24,023 nt of DNA. Source: Bacteroides sp. CAG:709. GTDB lineage: Bacteria; Bacteroidota; Bacteroidia; Bacteroidales; UBA932. Both the position numbers and the translations under genes were made by a program. The notes under the pieces are model-generated. The model made no database searches, was not told the origin of the DNA, and saw only the letters and a list, made by a program, of their open reading frames with translations. Below are positions 1-8,512 of this stretch, one piece after another. The stretch covers positions 18,189 through 42,211 of the forward strand of contig FR882174.1 in NCBI GenBank assembly GCA_000434935.1, written 5' to 3'. Position 1 is the first letter of the stretch. The number at the start of each line of letters is the position of its first letter.

Positions 1-561
1 CGCATCGTCCTGCGGATGCGGCCCGTCCTCCCTTGATGATGCCCTCATGATGCTGTCCTTCACGGCCTCGCCGCGCCTCACGGTCGCATCGGTGTTGTCA
101 TAGTACTGCTTCATCCTGTATTCCCGATAGCCTGGGTCTCCGGGGCCAGGCTCTCCTCCCCGGGAGGATGCCCGTGTCTGCGTCGTTTCCCGCTCCGGAG
201 AGCGCCGCGGCTGCGATGTTATGTCTCCATACATCGCGTCGGCGGTGGTGCCCCTTGCCTTCTGCGTGCTGCTTTCTTCCGCAGGCTCCCGGTACGGGTC
301 CTCCTGACTGTCCTGCAGGTCGCTCCACATGCGCTCGGCGTTGCCGTTGGACGAGGACCGGTATGCCTTTATCTTCGACGACTCGGGGGCGACGGTCTCA
401 GGGTCCTGGATCTCGACGCCTGTGGTCTCCGGCCCGGTCCCGGCCGGCTTTTTCCTTTTCAGCACCGGGAGTATGGAGACGGACAATATCACCGCCAGCC
501 CTATTATCAGGAGCCCCAGTTTCTGTCTTTCCGTAAGCTTGAGCTTGATGTTCCGTATCAT
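1..561 (-). CDS. traM: TraM-like conjugation protein, N-terminal part (runs off the window)
   Basis: The frame is open from an ATG at 561 to the window edge (187 codons), so only the N-terminus is visible. Residues about 12-33 form one membrane helix (KLGLLIIGLAVILSVSILPV). After it comes a long, low-complexity, charged and Pro/Ser/Arg-rich segment, as in VirB10-type proteins, which span the periplasm from an inner-membrane anchor. It lies 2 bp after the small TraL gene and continues the K-L-M order of Bacteroides conjugative transposons. The family assignment rests on gene order and topology, because the conserved C-terminal domain is outside the window. It is expected to be a scaffold of the mating-pair channel linking inner and outer membranes. 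Confidence 0.8.
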   Translation of the reverse strand, partial: MIRNIKLKLTERQKLGLLIIGLAVILSVSILPVLKRKKPAGTGPETTGVEIQDPETVAPESSKIKAYRSSSNGNAERMWSDLQDSQEDPYREPAEESSTQKARGTTADAMYGDITSQPRRSPERETTQTRASSRGGEPGPGDPGYREYRMKQYYDNTDATVRRGEAVKDSIMRASSREDGPHPQDDA

Positions 562-563
562 AA

Positions 564-707
564 TCACTTTGTCAGAATGAAGATCAGTTTGGCGAGCGCC
601 ACGACGAGGCATCCTCCGGCAAGCGCCGTCGCCAGACGGCTCCCGTTGCCGCGGACGGCATCAATCTTCTCCGAGACGATGCGTGCGAGATTCCTGGTCC
701 GTCTCAT
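564..707 (-). CDS. traL: TraL-like small membrane protein
   Basis: This 47-residue ORF starts at an ATG at 707, one base after the TraK stop (709-711), and ends at a TGA at 564-566, two bases before the TraM start. The N-terminal half is basic (MRRTRNLARIVSEKIDAVRG). The C-terminal half is a single hydrophobic helix rich in Ala, Leu and Val. Length, position and topology match TraL of Bacteroides conjugative transposons, a small inner-membrane protein between TraK and TraM. Its exact role is not known from the sequence. The near-zero spacing on both sides implies translational coupling. Confidence 0.75.
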   Translation of the reverse strand: MRRTRNLARIVSEKIDAVRGNGSRLATALAGGCLVVALAKLIFILTK

Positions 708-708
708 C

Positions 709-1338
709 TCAGTTCCTCTTGCGTGTCCCTATCTTCTCGTTCGACTCGATCTTGAACTGCTCGATCATCAGTCCGTGCGGATTGCCCTTCGAACGCCCCA
801 CGTCAACGACGCTGCACGACGTGCAGACGTCATATGCCGTGATGTTGGACTCCCTGAGAAGGTACATCTTCCCGTAGGTCCTGGTCCTGTACGGATAGAC
901 GCCCATGTCCGTCACCAGCGAGTCGACTGAGAACTGCTGGCTGATGTTCGCGGAGACGAGCCTCTGGTAGAACCCCTGCTCGGAGAGGTCCTGCCAGTAG
1001 TTGTATGCGGAGCGGTCGCTCATGGTGAGTGCCCTGTCTATGTTCGTCCTTATCGCCTCGCTCGACGGCGAGAGGTTGAGCAGCAGCTCGTGGAAGCGGG
1101 CCACGTGGTCCTGCACTTCCAGCTCGCGCTGGCTGTCCTCCTCGCCGACGGATGCGGTGAAGGCGCTGCCGTGGTCAAGCACGTAGATGTCCGACAGCCG
1201 TGATGCCGTGAAATGAAGCGCAGCCGCTACGGAGCCGACGCAGACCAGCCCGGCGATGCATAGGGCCGCCGTCGTCATCTTCCTCATGTTCTCCGCGCTG
1301 GATTTGATCGTAACTAATTCCTTGATTATCTTTTCCAT
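709..1338 (-). CDS. traK: TraK, VirB8-like conjugation protein
   Basis: This 209-residue protein has a short cytoplasmic N-terminus, one membrane helix at about residues 20-43 (MTTAALCIAGLVCVGSVAAA) and a periplasmic domain, the topology of VirB8/TraK assembly factors. The family normally runs about 200-210 residues, so it looks complete. The segment around YPYRTRTYGKMYLLRESNIT and the C-terminal basic tail (GTRKRN) look like the Bacteroides TraK ending. It starts at an ATG at 1338, 12 bp after TraJ, and its TGA is one base from the TraL start. It is inferred to nucleate assembly of the mating channel at the inner membrane. Confidence 0.88.
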   Translation of the reverse strand: MEKIIKELVTIKSSAENMRKMTTAALCIAGLVCVGSVAAALHFTASRLSDIYVLDHGSAFTASVGEEDSQRELEVQDHVARFHELLLNLSPSSEAIRTNIDRALTMSDRSAYNYWQDLSEQGFYQRLVSANISQQFSVDSLVTDMGVYPYRTRTYGKMYLLRESNITAYDVCTSCSVVDVGRSKGNPHGLMIEQFKIESNEKIGTRKRN

Positions 1339-1350
1339 ATCTGGTGTTGT

Positions 1351-2280
1351 TTATTTTATCAGATGTCTTCCCAGGCTTTGGAGCGAGCGCTCTAGGCCGG
1401 ACTGGGCGTTGTTGGAGCCCGACGAGTTGATGAACCATGACGCTATCTTCGGAATGGACAGCATCATGCCTGTCGTTACCACCAGCAGGCTTGTGCCGAT
1501 GATGAATATCCCGGCCTCCAGGCCGCCGTTCGTGATATCCCTGCAGACGGCCCTGAAGTAGGCCGTGAACACTCCTATCAGGAAGTATCCTGTAGGAACC
1601 CACATGGATACCTGTATGTATCTCGCCACCCATCCGGTGGCACCGCCTTTCCAGACTTCCGGAATGGAGAGCGCCACAATGAAGGGACCTAACATCCGTA
1701 TGAGGGCCAGAATGCCTGCTGCCAACGCCTGTACCCCGAAGAACGCGAGCTCCATGACACATCTTCCGACGAATGCTACGACGGTCAATGTGCTTATCCG
1801 TGACGTCTTGAGGAAGGACGACGCGGCGATCCTGACGGCCTCCTTGATTTTCTTCCACAGTCCCCATTCCTCCTGTTCCGCCAGTTCGTCCGTCGCCTTG
1901 ATCAGGTCGGCCTGCGCCTCGCCGAGACTGCTGAAGGCCTCACCGATGGCGTCGCCGAGGTCCGACAGGCTTGAGTCCGATATCTTGCAGATCTCCCTGG
2001 TGAAGATGTTCACGACGCCGTCCATGGCGGAACATACCGTCGAGAAGTTCATCACCAGCAGCAGGATCGTTATCGGACGCATGAGCTGCCATCCGAACCG
2101 GCCGTCTCCATGGACATAGTCGACGCTTGTCCTGATGAGTGAAAATGCGGCGAGCATGGCCGCAAGGATGACGGCGAGCGCCTGGATGGAAGACAGATTC
2201 CCATCCACAATCGCCTCGTTCTCATTCTGGAACAGGCCCCATATCCCGCCCAAGGTGGTCAGTATCATTGTATCCGTCAT
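1351..2280 (-). CDS. traJ: TraJ, VirB6/TrbL-like polytopic membrane protein
   Basis: This 309-residue protein has several strongly hydrophobic helices: near residues 33-50 (IQALAVILAAMLAAFSLI), 68-85, 165-205, 222-240 and 250-290. That is the pattern of TraJ/VirB6 inner-membrane channel components. Its start (ATG at 2280) overlaps the TraI stop by four bases (ATGA), a coupling signal seen at several junctions in this element. The length is normal for Bacteroides TraJ. It most likely forms part of the inner-membrane pore of the type IV secretion machine. The family call is supported jointly by topology and by position between TraI and TraK. Confidence 0.88.
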   Translation of the reverse strand: MTDTMILTTLGGIWGLFQNENEAIVDGNLSSIQALAVILAAMLAAFSLIRTSVDYVHGDGRFGWQLMRPITILLLVMNFSTVCSAMDGVVNIFTREICKISDSSLSDLGDAIGEAFSSLGEAQADLIKATDELAEQEEWGLWKKIKEAVRIAASSFLKTSRISTLTVVAFVGRCVMELAFFGVQALAAGILALIRMLGPFIVALSIPEVWKGGATGWVARYIQVSMWVPTGYFLIGVFTAYFRAVCRDITNGGLEAGIFIIGTSLLVVTTGMMLSIPKIASWFINSSGSNNAQSGLERSLQSLGRHLIK

Positions 2281-3119
2281 ACTATCAAAGAGTTGAAGAG
2301 TTCAAGAAGCATCCATGTCACAGTGGCTGCGATGAACCACCTTATGAGGGCCATCGCCCCGGTGAACGTGCCCATCTCCTGGCCCCTGAAGATGATGATG
2401 AACGCCGAGACGACCAGGAACATGAGTACAATTCCCATGATGACCCTCACCAGCATTATCCACGAGGAGGCGGCGTAGTCCATGCTTCCGAGGGGCCTGT
2501 AGTATTCTGCATAGCTCCTGGCGTCCATCGAGCTGTCCAGATAGCGCACCGCGTCGGCAATGCCTGCGGCGATCCGGCGGGACTGCTCAATGGACGCCAT
2601 CTCCCTTGTGACTGCGATACGCCTCTTGTCCAATTCCTTGAGCGCCTTCTGCGCCTGTTCCGCCTTGTCTGCATCAGAGGTCTTCAGGTTCCTGAAGTAC
2701 TCGATATACTGATTGAAGAGCTTGATTCCCTGCATCTCGCAGCTGTGGAAATATCTAAGCTGCCTCTCGTACCCGTACAGGTCGCCCTCCGCCGCCCAAC
2801 TCTTCACCTTCGCCGAGTACTCGTATGTGCGCTTCAGGAGGTCATTGTACGAGTCGGTCATGTCGACGAGGTAGCCGACCTCCCTGAAGCGGTCGGCGAC
2901 TTCGCCTGCCTTTTCGGCAAGGCCGTACAGGTCGTCGAGCTTGCCGTTCAGGGAGAACATCTCCTCGATCATCGTTATCATCTCCTCCAGCGACGACGCG
3001 GTGTTCTCCACCGCCACGCCGATGTGCGTGGGGTCCACTACCACCTCCTGCGCCGCTGCACTGCGGCACAGGAACAGGGAGACGGCGATGCCGAGCAGTA
3101 TGATGACGTGTCGTTTCAT
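2277..3119 (-). CDS. traI: TraI, DUF4141 family conjugation protein
   Basis: This 280-residue protein begins with a clear signal peptide (hydrophobic IILLGIAVSLFLC, cleavage probably after SAAA). A long, mostly helical, charged region follows, with coiled-coil character at about residues 40-200 (ENTASSLEEMITMIEEM, DADKAEQAQKALKELDKR). The C-terminus has two hydrophobic helices at about 225-250 and 258-280. This matches the DUF4141/TraI proteins of Bacteroides conjugative transposons, thought to be VirB5-like. It is not the relaxase called TraI in F. It lies 13 bp downstream of TraG and overlaps TraJ by four bases. Confidence 0.82.
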   Translation of the reverse strand: MKRHVIILLGIAVSLFLCRSAAAQEVVVDPTHIGVAVENTASSLEEMITMIEEMFSLNGKLDDLYGLAEKAGEVADRFREVGYLVDMTDSYNDLLKRTYEYSAKVKSWAAEGDLYGYERQLRYFHSCEMQGIKLFNQYIEYFRNLKTSDADKAEQAQKALKELDKRRIAVTREMASIEQSRRIAAGIADAVRYLDSSMDARSYAEYYRPLGSMDYAASSWIMLVRVIMGIVLMFLVVSAFIIIFRGQEMGTFTGAMALIRWFIAATVTWMLLELFNSLIV

Positions 3120-3132
3120 TCCGCCTGATGTG

Positions 3133-5685
3133 TTACGGCAACATGCCCTTGTCCGTCAGCGTGCGGATCGCCCCGAATATGGACCCGGTCTCCGCCGTCA
3201 GCTCCATGAGCGGCCGTTTCTTCTGAATGTTGCTCTCGAAGGCCCAAAGCTGCTCGGGGCAGGCCTCCACGGTGTAGACGCCGGACCGTCCGCCGCCCCA
3301 CTTGATGAACACATCGCGGGATTTCTTCTCCTTGCCTGCCATGCTGAATATCAGGTTCACGTCCGTCGGTGACAGCCCCAGTGGGCCGCTTATCTTCCCG
3401 AAGCTGTTCCTGTTGCCCTCCTGGCTCATGAGTATCTTGATGTCCGAGTTCTGGAGGATGGTCTCACGTATGACGTCGGAAGCGAGTATGTCGTCGAGTT
3501 CCTGGGTGATGACCATTGCCGAGGTGGACATCTTGCGGGCAGTTTTCCACAGCTCGCGCAGGTACGGAGCCATAGTCTGGTTCGATATTGCTTTCCACGC
3601 CTCATCGATGGCCATGACTTTGAACCCTTCAATTTCTTTTGACCTCATCTTGATGTCGAAAGCGTTGACTATGCAGAGCACGCACAGCGAGTAGAACTTG
3701 TCGTTGTTCACGCTGCTCAGCTCACCAACATCGAACACCGTGAAACGGCTCGTGAACAGGTCCTTAGGCTCTTCGGAGTTCAAAAGGAAACCGAACTGCC
3801 CGTCCAATGCGTATGATGACAGCGATTCGACGAACTGCTCGCCGCTGAACGCCCCCGACTCGACACGGATTCCGTTTTTGGTGAGGAACGGACGCATCGT
3901 TCCTTTCTTTTCCGGATTGTCATCCCCATATATGAGGAACGCGCGTATCCACCGAACAAAGTCATCGAACAGCGGGAACCGCATCGGATGCTCCTCCTCT
4001 AGCCATTCCTCGATGAATGATGTGACCAGATGGACTATGATTGATTCCTCGAAGTCGCCGAGGCGGATTCCCTTCTTGCTGTCAGTTCCCAGTGTCATCA
4101 GAAGGGATATGAGGAAATTCAGCGATGGGTCGTCACGTCTCACCATTCCATCGTCCGTAATCCAGTCACGGAATGACTGGAACGGACAGAACGAGAACGG
4201 GTGGGTTCTGTCCCAACGGTTATAGATGCCGTCGCGTCCTCCGCTCTCCTCCGCGACGACGGCGCAGACCTGCTCGTACGAACCTCCGATGTCGATGATG
4301 AACACGTGCTCACCGTATGAGTACATGTTGTACAGGAGACTTGACGTGGTGAATGACTTTCCGGTTCCCGACGCTCCGTCGAGGAAGATGTTATAGTTGC
4401 TGACGAGGTTGGCCTTCTCCGCCTCCGCCTGCACGTCCAATGTAAGAGGAATATGTCGCAGACGGTCGGTAAGGCGCAGCGCACCTCTCTTCAGGCCGTT
4501 GTCGAAGGTCTCGTACTGTGCCAGCGCCAGTGCGGCGTGCAGCTCCGTGAGCATGAGGTGCTCGCGGCTCAGCTCTGTCTCCGCCCCGGGCAGGGACGCG
4601 TACCACAGGACGGGCGCCGAATGGATGTCCCTCACGGCGTCCACGCCCATCGACGATAGCGCGGCGCTCACGTCCGAGCGTATTCCCAGACGCTCCTGTT
4701 CGCTCCGGCCCCAGCAGATGACGTTGCAGTGGGAGTGGACGGCGCAGAGCTGCTCCTTGCCGGAGTCTTCCTTGAACAGGTCGTTCTCGTCGGCGTTGGC
4801 CCTGTTGGCTCCGTCAGTGGAGAACTGCCGCATGTATCTCGTCCTTCTGGAAAGGTCGGAGAGGACTCCCTGCTGCGAGTCCTTCACGACATATACGTTG
4901 CAGATGTGCGGATACCGCGACAGCATGAGTCCCACCTGCGATGCGAGGCAAAGGTCCACTTCCGAGGTAGCTGAACTCATGGAATCCACGCGGCGCACGC
5001 TCGATACCTTAGACGGCAGACAGTCGCTCTCCGAGAGGATGAACGACACCGTCGTCTCGTCATTCACGCGGACGCTCTCCGGCGTCAGTGCAACGTCAGA
5101 GAGCATCCCTGTCCCCAGCGTCATCACCTGCTCGATGAGTCCGCCGCGGCCATCGGGACCTGTCAGATCCTCATCTGTCAGTCTTCGTGCTCTTGCCAGT
5201 CCTCCTGCGGTAGCTACAGCAATAAACTCTTCGCTCCTGGCGCGAAACTCAACCAGGTCTTTAGGTGAGGCAAGATTCCTGGGCATAGAAGTTCCGAAGA
5301 GTCCGCTACTGAAGGTGGAGCGAAGTGATGAGGACTTGCCTGCGAATGTAAGGTAAAGGTAATGGCGACCTTCAAGATAATGCCTCCCGTCGAAGTGACG
5401 TTCATATGCACTATCAAGGAAAGCTGTCCTGTCTTTCTCCTTGTATGTTTTGTCCAGGTATATGTCCTGGCGGTGCACCATGGTCCAGTCCGGCAGCGCC
5501 CTTATGGCGGACGCCATCGAGCGGAGCATCGCGTCGTACGATGCACTGTCCACGGTGAAGGCCGTCGGAAGGGTCAGTTCCCATCCGACGGTCACGTCGC
5601 CGCTCCGGGAAAGGATGTATCCGTCATCCACTCCGGCGAGCGGGAAGACGGACTCCAGTTCAGCTATTCTTCTGTTGATTTCCAT
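3133..5685 (-). CDS. traG: TraG, VirB4-family conjugation ATPase
   Basis: This large ATPase powers type IV secretion assembly and substrate transfer. With the ATG at 5685 it is 850 residues. Walker A is GASGTGKS at residues 437-444 and Walker B is the hydrophobic run ending IDEAW at about 693-697. A downstream VITQELDDI segment and a Q-E-G-N-R motif are as expected for VirB4/TraG. An in-frame ATG at 5730 would add 15 residues inside traF. The 5685 start (MEINRRIAELESVFPL) overlaps traF by 22 bp and resembles known TraG starts, so it was preferred. The gene is intact and of family-typical length. It lies between TraF and TraI; no separate TraH-type gene lies between TraG and TraI. Confidence 0.95.
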   Translation of the reverse strand: MEINRRIAELESVFPLAGVDDGYILSRSGDVTVGWELTLPTAFTVDSASYDAMLRSMASAIRALPDWTMVHRQDIYLDKTYKEKDRTAFLDSAYERHFDGRHYLEGRHYLYLTFAGKSSSLRSTFSSGLFGTSMPRNLASPKDLVEFRARSEEFIAVATAGGLARARRLTDEDLTGPDGRGGLIEQVMTLGTGMLSDVALTPESVRVNDETTVSFILSESDCLPSKVSSVRRVDSMSSATSEVDLCLASQVGLMLSRYPHICNVYVVKDSQQGVLSDLSRRTRYMRQFSTDGANRANADENDLFKEDSGKEQLCAVHSHCNVICWGRSEQERLGIRSDVSAALSSMGVDAVRDIHSAPVLWYASLPGAETELSREHLMLTELHAALALAQYETFDNGLKRGALRLTDRLRHIPLTLDVQAEAEKANLVSNYNIFLDGASGTGKSFTTSSLLYNMYSYGEHVFIIDIGGSYEQVCAVVAEESGGRDGIYNRWDRTHPFSFCPFQSFRDWITDDGMVRRDDPSLNFLISLLMTLGTDSKKGIRLGDFEESIIVHLVTSFIEEWLEEEHPMRFPLFDDFVRWIRAFLIYGDDNPEKKGTMRPFLTKNGIRVESGAFSGEQFVESLSSYALDGQFGFLLNSEEPKDLFTSRFTVFDVGELSSVNNDKFYSLCVLCIVNAFDIKMRSKEIEGFKVMAIDEAWKAISNQTMAPYLRELWKTARKMSTSAMVITQELDDILASDVIRETILQNSDIKILMSQEGNRNSFGKISGPLGLSPTDVNLIFSMAGKEKKSRDVFIKWGGGRSGVYTVEACPEQLWAFESNIQKKRPLMELTAETGSIFGAIRTLTDKGMLP

Positions 5686-5981
5686 GATCCGATAAGTCTC
5701 TGCGGTTTGACTTTGATGTACTGCGGGCATCTTGACATGGCCATTTTCCTGAAGAGGGCCTTCTCACTGATGGAACCCTGAAGGGCAACAACAGCCATGG
5801 CAAAGGCGAAAAAGAGTATCAGGAATAGGGCGATTCCGGCAAGCCCATTGGTCGCCGAACCTATCATGCACGCCGTTATGAGCGATGTCACGGCTCCGAT
5901 TCCCATTGGAATAAGAAACCTTCCCTTTATGCCGAAGAACTGGACGCTCCTGTCCAGCGACCTGTAGACCGTAAGTTCCAT
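5664..5981 (-). CDS. traF: TraF, DUF4133 family membrane protein
   Basis: This 105-residue protein starts at an ATG at 5981 (MELTVYRSLDRSVQFFGIKG). Two adjacent hydrophobic helices span about residues 25-70, and a basic C-terminus contains SRCPQYIKVKPQRLI. This is the typical DUF4133/TraF plan, equivalent to the VirB3 subunit that partners the VirB4-type ATPase. An upstream in-frame start at 6053 would overlap traE heavily and was rejected. It lies 5 bp after TraE and overlaps TraG, consistent with the conserved E-F-G order. Confidence 0.9.
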   Translation of the reverse strand: MELTVYRSLDRSVQFFGIKGRFLIPMGIGAVTSLITACMIGSATNGLAGIALFLILFFAFAMAVVALQGSISEKALFRKMAMSRCPQYIKVKPQRLIGSWKSTEE

Positions 5982-5986
5982 GGCTG

Positions 5987-6301
5987 CTACTTGAAGATGA
6001 ATGTGTTCAACAGCTCCAGTGCTATCAGGCACATGATGAGGATGCAGAACCATCTCACCAGAGAATCCTTGCTCTGGGACTGCGTCTTTTGCGACTCGAT
6101 GAATATCATTATCAGGTACACGGCGGCTGCGAGGCCGATGATCATGGCTATGATGTCAAATCCATTGGCGCCAAGACCTGAAATCTTGTCCTGTGCCGCC
6201 TTCAGGAACGAGTCTGTCGACCCGATTCTGGCTGCCGCGGGCAGGATGCCGGCAGTCAGCGCAGCTGCAGCTGCGCATATTCTTCTTGTAAGGTTCTTCA
6301 T
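5987..6301 (-). CDS. traE: TraE, DUF4134 family membrane protein
   Basis: This 104-residue protein has an N-terminal signal sequence or first helix (basic MKNLTRRI, then Ala-rich hydrophobic residues to about 24), a short soluble segment (STDSFLKAAQDKISGLGANG), and two membrane helices at about 47-66 and 81-101. It matches the DUF4134/TraE family, VirB2-like small membrane proteins of Bacteroides conjugation systems. The ATG at 6301 overlaps the preceding stop as ATGA. A longer in-frame start at 6454 would lie inside the upstream gene and was rejected. Confidence 0.9.
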   Translation of the reverse strand: MKNLTRRICAAAAALTAGILPAAARIGSTDSFLKAAQDKISGLGANGFDIIAMIIGLAAAVYLIMIFIESQKTQSQSKDSLVRWFCILIMCLIALELLNTFIFK

Positions 6302-6858
6302 GATTCCGCCTCCTTTGTCTTGAATTCGCTGTCGAGCTTGCCCATCGCTCCCTTGAACTTGCCTGACTTGCGTCCTGTCCTCTTTTTCTGCTGTGCAGGC
6401 TCGGGATCGGTCGCCGGAGTCTTCTCGCCGTCCGCGATGACCCTCTCGCTGCATCCCCTGGAATCCATGATGTCCTCAATCGACAGGGGCATGCCGTCCT
6501 GGCCCACCACGGTCATTCCCGACTTCATCAGCGAAACCAGCGCGTCGCGCAGGACCCCGTCACTGCATCCGTTTCCGACGGCCGTCTCTATGTCGGACAC
6601 TCCGTCGTCAAGCGGACGGCTGCCTGGAGACTCCATGAACGGGACGGCCTCCTCCAGCTCCTCCGGCGCCGGGTTGTAATAGATCTTGACGTCGGAGCCG
6701 CTGATCTCCACCATGCGGCAGACGGGGCCGCCATTGTCGACCGCCACTGTCGTTCCGCCAGTTCTTCTGAACCGCTCCGAAAAGAGGAGTGTCACTCCTA
6801 CGACCACTGCCGCTGTCAGGCATACCCCCAACAGACAGGCGACAAAGAAAGTTGCCAT
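6298..6858 (-). CDS. Membrane-anchored protein at the TraD position, first gene of the tra operon
   Basis: This 186-residue protein starts MATFFVACLLGVCLTAAVVVG, giving one N-terminal membrane helix (residues 3-24). An acidic middle and a Lys-rich C-terminal tail (KKRTGRKSGKFKGAMGKL) follow. I do not recognise a domain. Directly upstream of TraE, this is the place of TraD in Bacteroides conjugative transposons, so a conjugation role is inferred from position only. The ATG at 6858 is preferred over an in-frame TTG at 6888, because the TTG would lie almost on the predicted transcription start. Its stop overlaps the traE start (ATGA). Confidence 0.7.
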   Translation of the reverse strand: MATFFVACLLGVCLTAAVVVGVTLLFSERFRRTGGTTVAVDNGGPVCRMVEISGSDVKIYYNPAPEELEEAVPFMESPGSRPLDDGVSDIETAVGNGCSDGVLRDALVSLMKSGMTVVGQDGMPLSIEDIMDSRGCSERVIADGEKTPATDPEPAQQKKRTGRKSGKFKGAMGKLDSEFKTKEAES

Positions 6859-6892
6859 TGTTTTCTTGCTTTGAGATAATTGTTTCAATACG

Positions 6893-6921
6893 CAAAGATA
6901 GGTAAAAGATAATTAAAACAA
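6893..6921 (-). promoter_or_regulatory. Bacteroidetes-type promoter of the tra operon
   Basis: Read on the minus strand, TTG (6921-6919), an 18-nt spacer and TATCTTTG (6900-6893) match the Bacteroidetes primary sigma consensus TTG-N19-TAnnTTTG. The spacer and the upstream stretch to about 6960 are very A/T-rich. Transcription would start near 6886, about 28 nt before the first ATG at 6858. This is the only strong promoter seen in front of the run of overlapping tra genes, so it probably drives them all. Confidence 0.75.
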
Positions 6922-6986
6922 TACTTTATTAAATAAAATGATAATTATTTAAATACAAATTGATAGTATGTGACGACATCCGGCAT

Positions 6987-7131
6987 CCGAATCACGCCGC
7001 GAAGATGGCCCCGGTACGGAATCCACAAAACGCTGCGGAAAGGGACACGCCGCGGCGTCGCGTCATTTCCGCAGCTGTCCTTTTGTGCCTGTCCGCCCCT
7101 TTCCGGGCCAATGTATGCTGTGTGATTCCGG
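6987..7131 (+). promoter_or_regulatory. Candidate ssDNA promoter hairpin, copy 1 (upstream of moxR-like gene)
   Basis: This is a nested imperfect inverted repeat. The apical stem is CTGCGGAAA (7033-7041) with TTTCCGCAG (7066-7074), and its loop contains GGGACAC and GCGTCA. Below it CACAAAA (7024-7030) pairs with TTTTGTG (7081-7087). Then TGGCCCCGG (7006-7014) pairs with CCGGGCCA (7103-7110), with one bulged base. An unpaired patch follows, then GAATCAC (6989-6995) with GTGATTC (7122-7128). The minus strand of the left half reads TTTTG - 18 nt - CATCTTCG, a weak -33/-7 pair (two mismatches in the -7 box). The architecture is shared with three other copies. The ssDNA-promoter function is an inference. 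Confidence 0.6.
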
Positions 7132-7439
7132 AAGCCGGGACGCCGGACAGACTGGCGTGCGGCAAGTCCGGCAAAAGACTGCACAGTATGAGACACATAT
7201 TTCTGAAGACATATCCCGAAGGCGGGACGAACAGGCTCAGGGCATTGCCAGGGCAAAGATTTCCAGACAGTACTGAGATTCCTGAAAATCTGAATATTCA
7301 GGCGGACTCAAAGATAAGGGCAAGGTGTCCTATTGGGACTGTTTTCTGCACGCCGGCGTTGGAGCTGCGTCAGTCGCGCTCACGTTCAAACGGAGATGGC
7401 CTAGCCCCGTTCATGGCCGCCATCGGAGGAATCTTTCCT
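7132..7439 (+). other. Leader region before the moxR-like gene, no gene seen
   Basis: An open frame runs through here in phase with the moxR-like gene, with possible ATGs at 7188 and 7413. Its translation is rich in Arg, Pro and Cys and does not resemble a folded protein. A CAAAAG at 7172-7177 could pair with CTTTTG at 7080-7085 as an alternative to the hairpin upstream. Otherwise nothing was recognised. It is probably an untranslated leader. Confidence 0.45.
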
Positions 7440-8417
7440 ATGGATTGTCCTGAAGACCCGTTGCAGCCCTCGGAGGAGATGCTTTCGGATTGGGAGGAAT
7501 ACAAACAGAATAATGTCTCCGTATTGGAGGGCCTTTTCGCGCGGACTGTGGAAACTAACGCTCCAGCCAGGAGCAAAACCCTTCTTGAGAGGATACGCAC
7601 GGAGAAGGCGTGGTCGAAGCCGTCTATCTCTACTGATGGCTTTTCAATAGATAGCCGTCGGTGGGAGATGGCGATGACATTCATCCACAACCATGACAAC
7701 CTGCTTCTCACGGGCCCGTCCGGAACGGGAAAGACGGAGCTGGTATTGCTCGCATGCAAGCGGCTCGGCCTGGAATGCCGCAAGTACAACATGGGCACGA
7801 TGTCGGACCCGATGTCGGCCTTGTTGGGCGTTCACCGCATCAAGGACGGCAAGTCGGTATTTGAGCCGGCCCAGTTTCTTGAGGACATACAAAGACCCGG
7901 GGTCGTCCTTCTCGACGAGATAAACCGCGCTCCGCTGAACGCCCTCAATTATCTTATGTCCTGCCTTGACGGCACGAGAGAGATGCGCAACGACTACGTT
8001 TCTCCGGTCCAGATGGTGAAGGTACATCCAGAATGCGTCTTTGTGGCCACTGCCAATATCGGGGCGGAGTTCGTTGGAACAAATATGCTCGACCCGGCAT
8101 TGAGTTCCCGTTTCTTCCGTCTTCAGATGGAGTATCCGACAGTGGACGATGAAACGGCAGTTCTCGTTTCCAGATATGGGATTCAGAAGACGGATGCCAT
8201 AAACATCTGCAAGGTGGCGAAAGACATACGAGACAGCTACGTCAAAGGTGATCTTTCCACGGCAGTGACAGTAAGACAGACACTCATGGCGGCCAAGCTG
8301 GTCAGCTGCGGGTACAGTGCACTCGAGGCACTCACGCAGATATTCCTGCCGTACTTCGAAGGCACTCCTTCGGAGGGAGAGATGGGAATCGTCAACAAGA
8401 TGTTCTGCGCGAGATAG
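7440..8417 (+). CDS. MoxR/CobS-like AAA+ ATPase
   Basis: This 325-residue AAA+ ATPase has Walker A GPSGTGKT (92-99), Walker B GVVLLDEINR (154-163), a sensor-1 Asn in FVATANIGAEF (about 201-211) and an arginine-finger region DPALSSRF (218-225). The order and the EINRAP signature are those of the MoxR/CobS group, ring ATPases that remodel target proteins together with a VWA-domain partner. The likely partner is the VWA protein at 14411-16195, now 6 kb away. The ATG at 7440 is preferred because a GGAGG (7425-7429) precedes it and conserved-looking sequence starts there; an in-frame ATG at 7188 cannot be excluded. No cobalamin genes are nearby, so a CobS role in B12 synthesis is unlikely. The true target is unknown. 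Confidence 0.85.
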   Translation: MDCPEDPLQPSEEMLSDWEEYKQNNVSVLEGLFARTVETNAPARSKTLLERIRTEKAWSKPSISTDGFSIDSRRWEMAMTFIHNHDNLLLTGPSGTGKTELVLLACKRLGLECRKYNMGTMSDPMSALLGVHRIKDGKSVFEPAQFLEDIQRPGVVLLDEINRAPLNALNYLMSCLDGTREMRNDYVSPVQMVKVHPECVFVATANIGAEFVGTNMLDPALSSRFFRLQMEYPTVDDETAVLVSRYGIQKTDAINICKVAKDIRDSYVKGDLSTAVTVRQTLMAAKLVSCGYSALEALTQIFLPYFEGTPSEGEMGIVNKMFCAR

Positions 8418-8442
8418 ATATCGTGGAAGATTAAGAAATAGG

Positions 8443-8471
8443 CAATATCCGTTAAAATTTAACGGATATTG
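8443..8471. repeat. Perfect 14-bp inverted repeat with one-base centre
   Basis: CAATATCCGTTAAA is followed by a single A and then its exact reverse complement. It lies 26 bp after the moxR-like stop and just upstream of the -33 box of the AbiL-like operon. A further half-site CCGTTAA occurs at 8523-8529, just downstream of the -7 box. It could be a terminator for the upstream gene, but no T-run follows. An operator bound by a dimeric regulator fits the spacing better. Confidence 0.6.
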
Positions 8472-8481
8472 TAGAAGTATA

Positions 8482-8512
8482 TTTGAATTGTGGCAGAAAT
8501 AATATACCTTTG
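8482..8512 (+). promoter_or_regulatory. Promoter of the AbiL-like operon
   Basis: TTTG (8482-8485), 19 nt, then TACCTTTG (8505-8512) is a full match to the Bacteroidetes promoter. It implies a start near 8519, about 20 nt before the ATG at 8540. A CCGTTAA half-site downstream of the -7 box (8523-8529) and a full palindrome immediately upstream (8443-8471) suggest regulation by a repressor encoded elsewhere. Confidence 0.75.

Noticed and set aside
2268..3128. 286-codon plus-strand ORF opposite traI, and similar long antisense ORFs (for example 1175-1867 and 4397-5356)
   Set aside because: Each is a shadow of a well-supported tra gene on the other strand, with low-complexity composition.
6960..7439. 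Long N-terminal extension of the moxR-like ORF to a start at 6960
   Set aside because: The translated extension is not protein-like, covers the hairpin element, and a GGAGG-preceded ATG exists at 7440.
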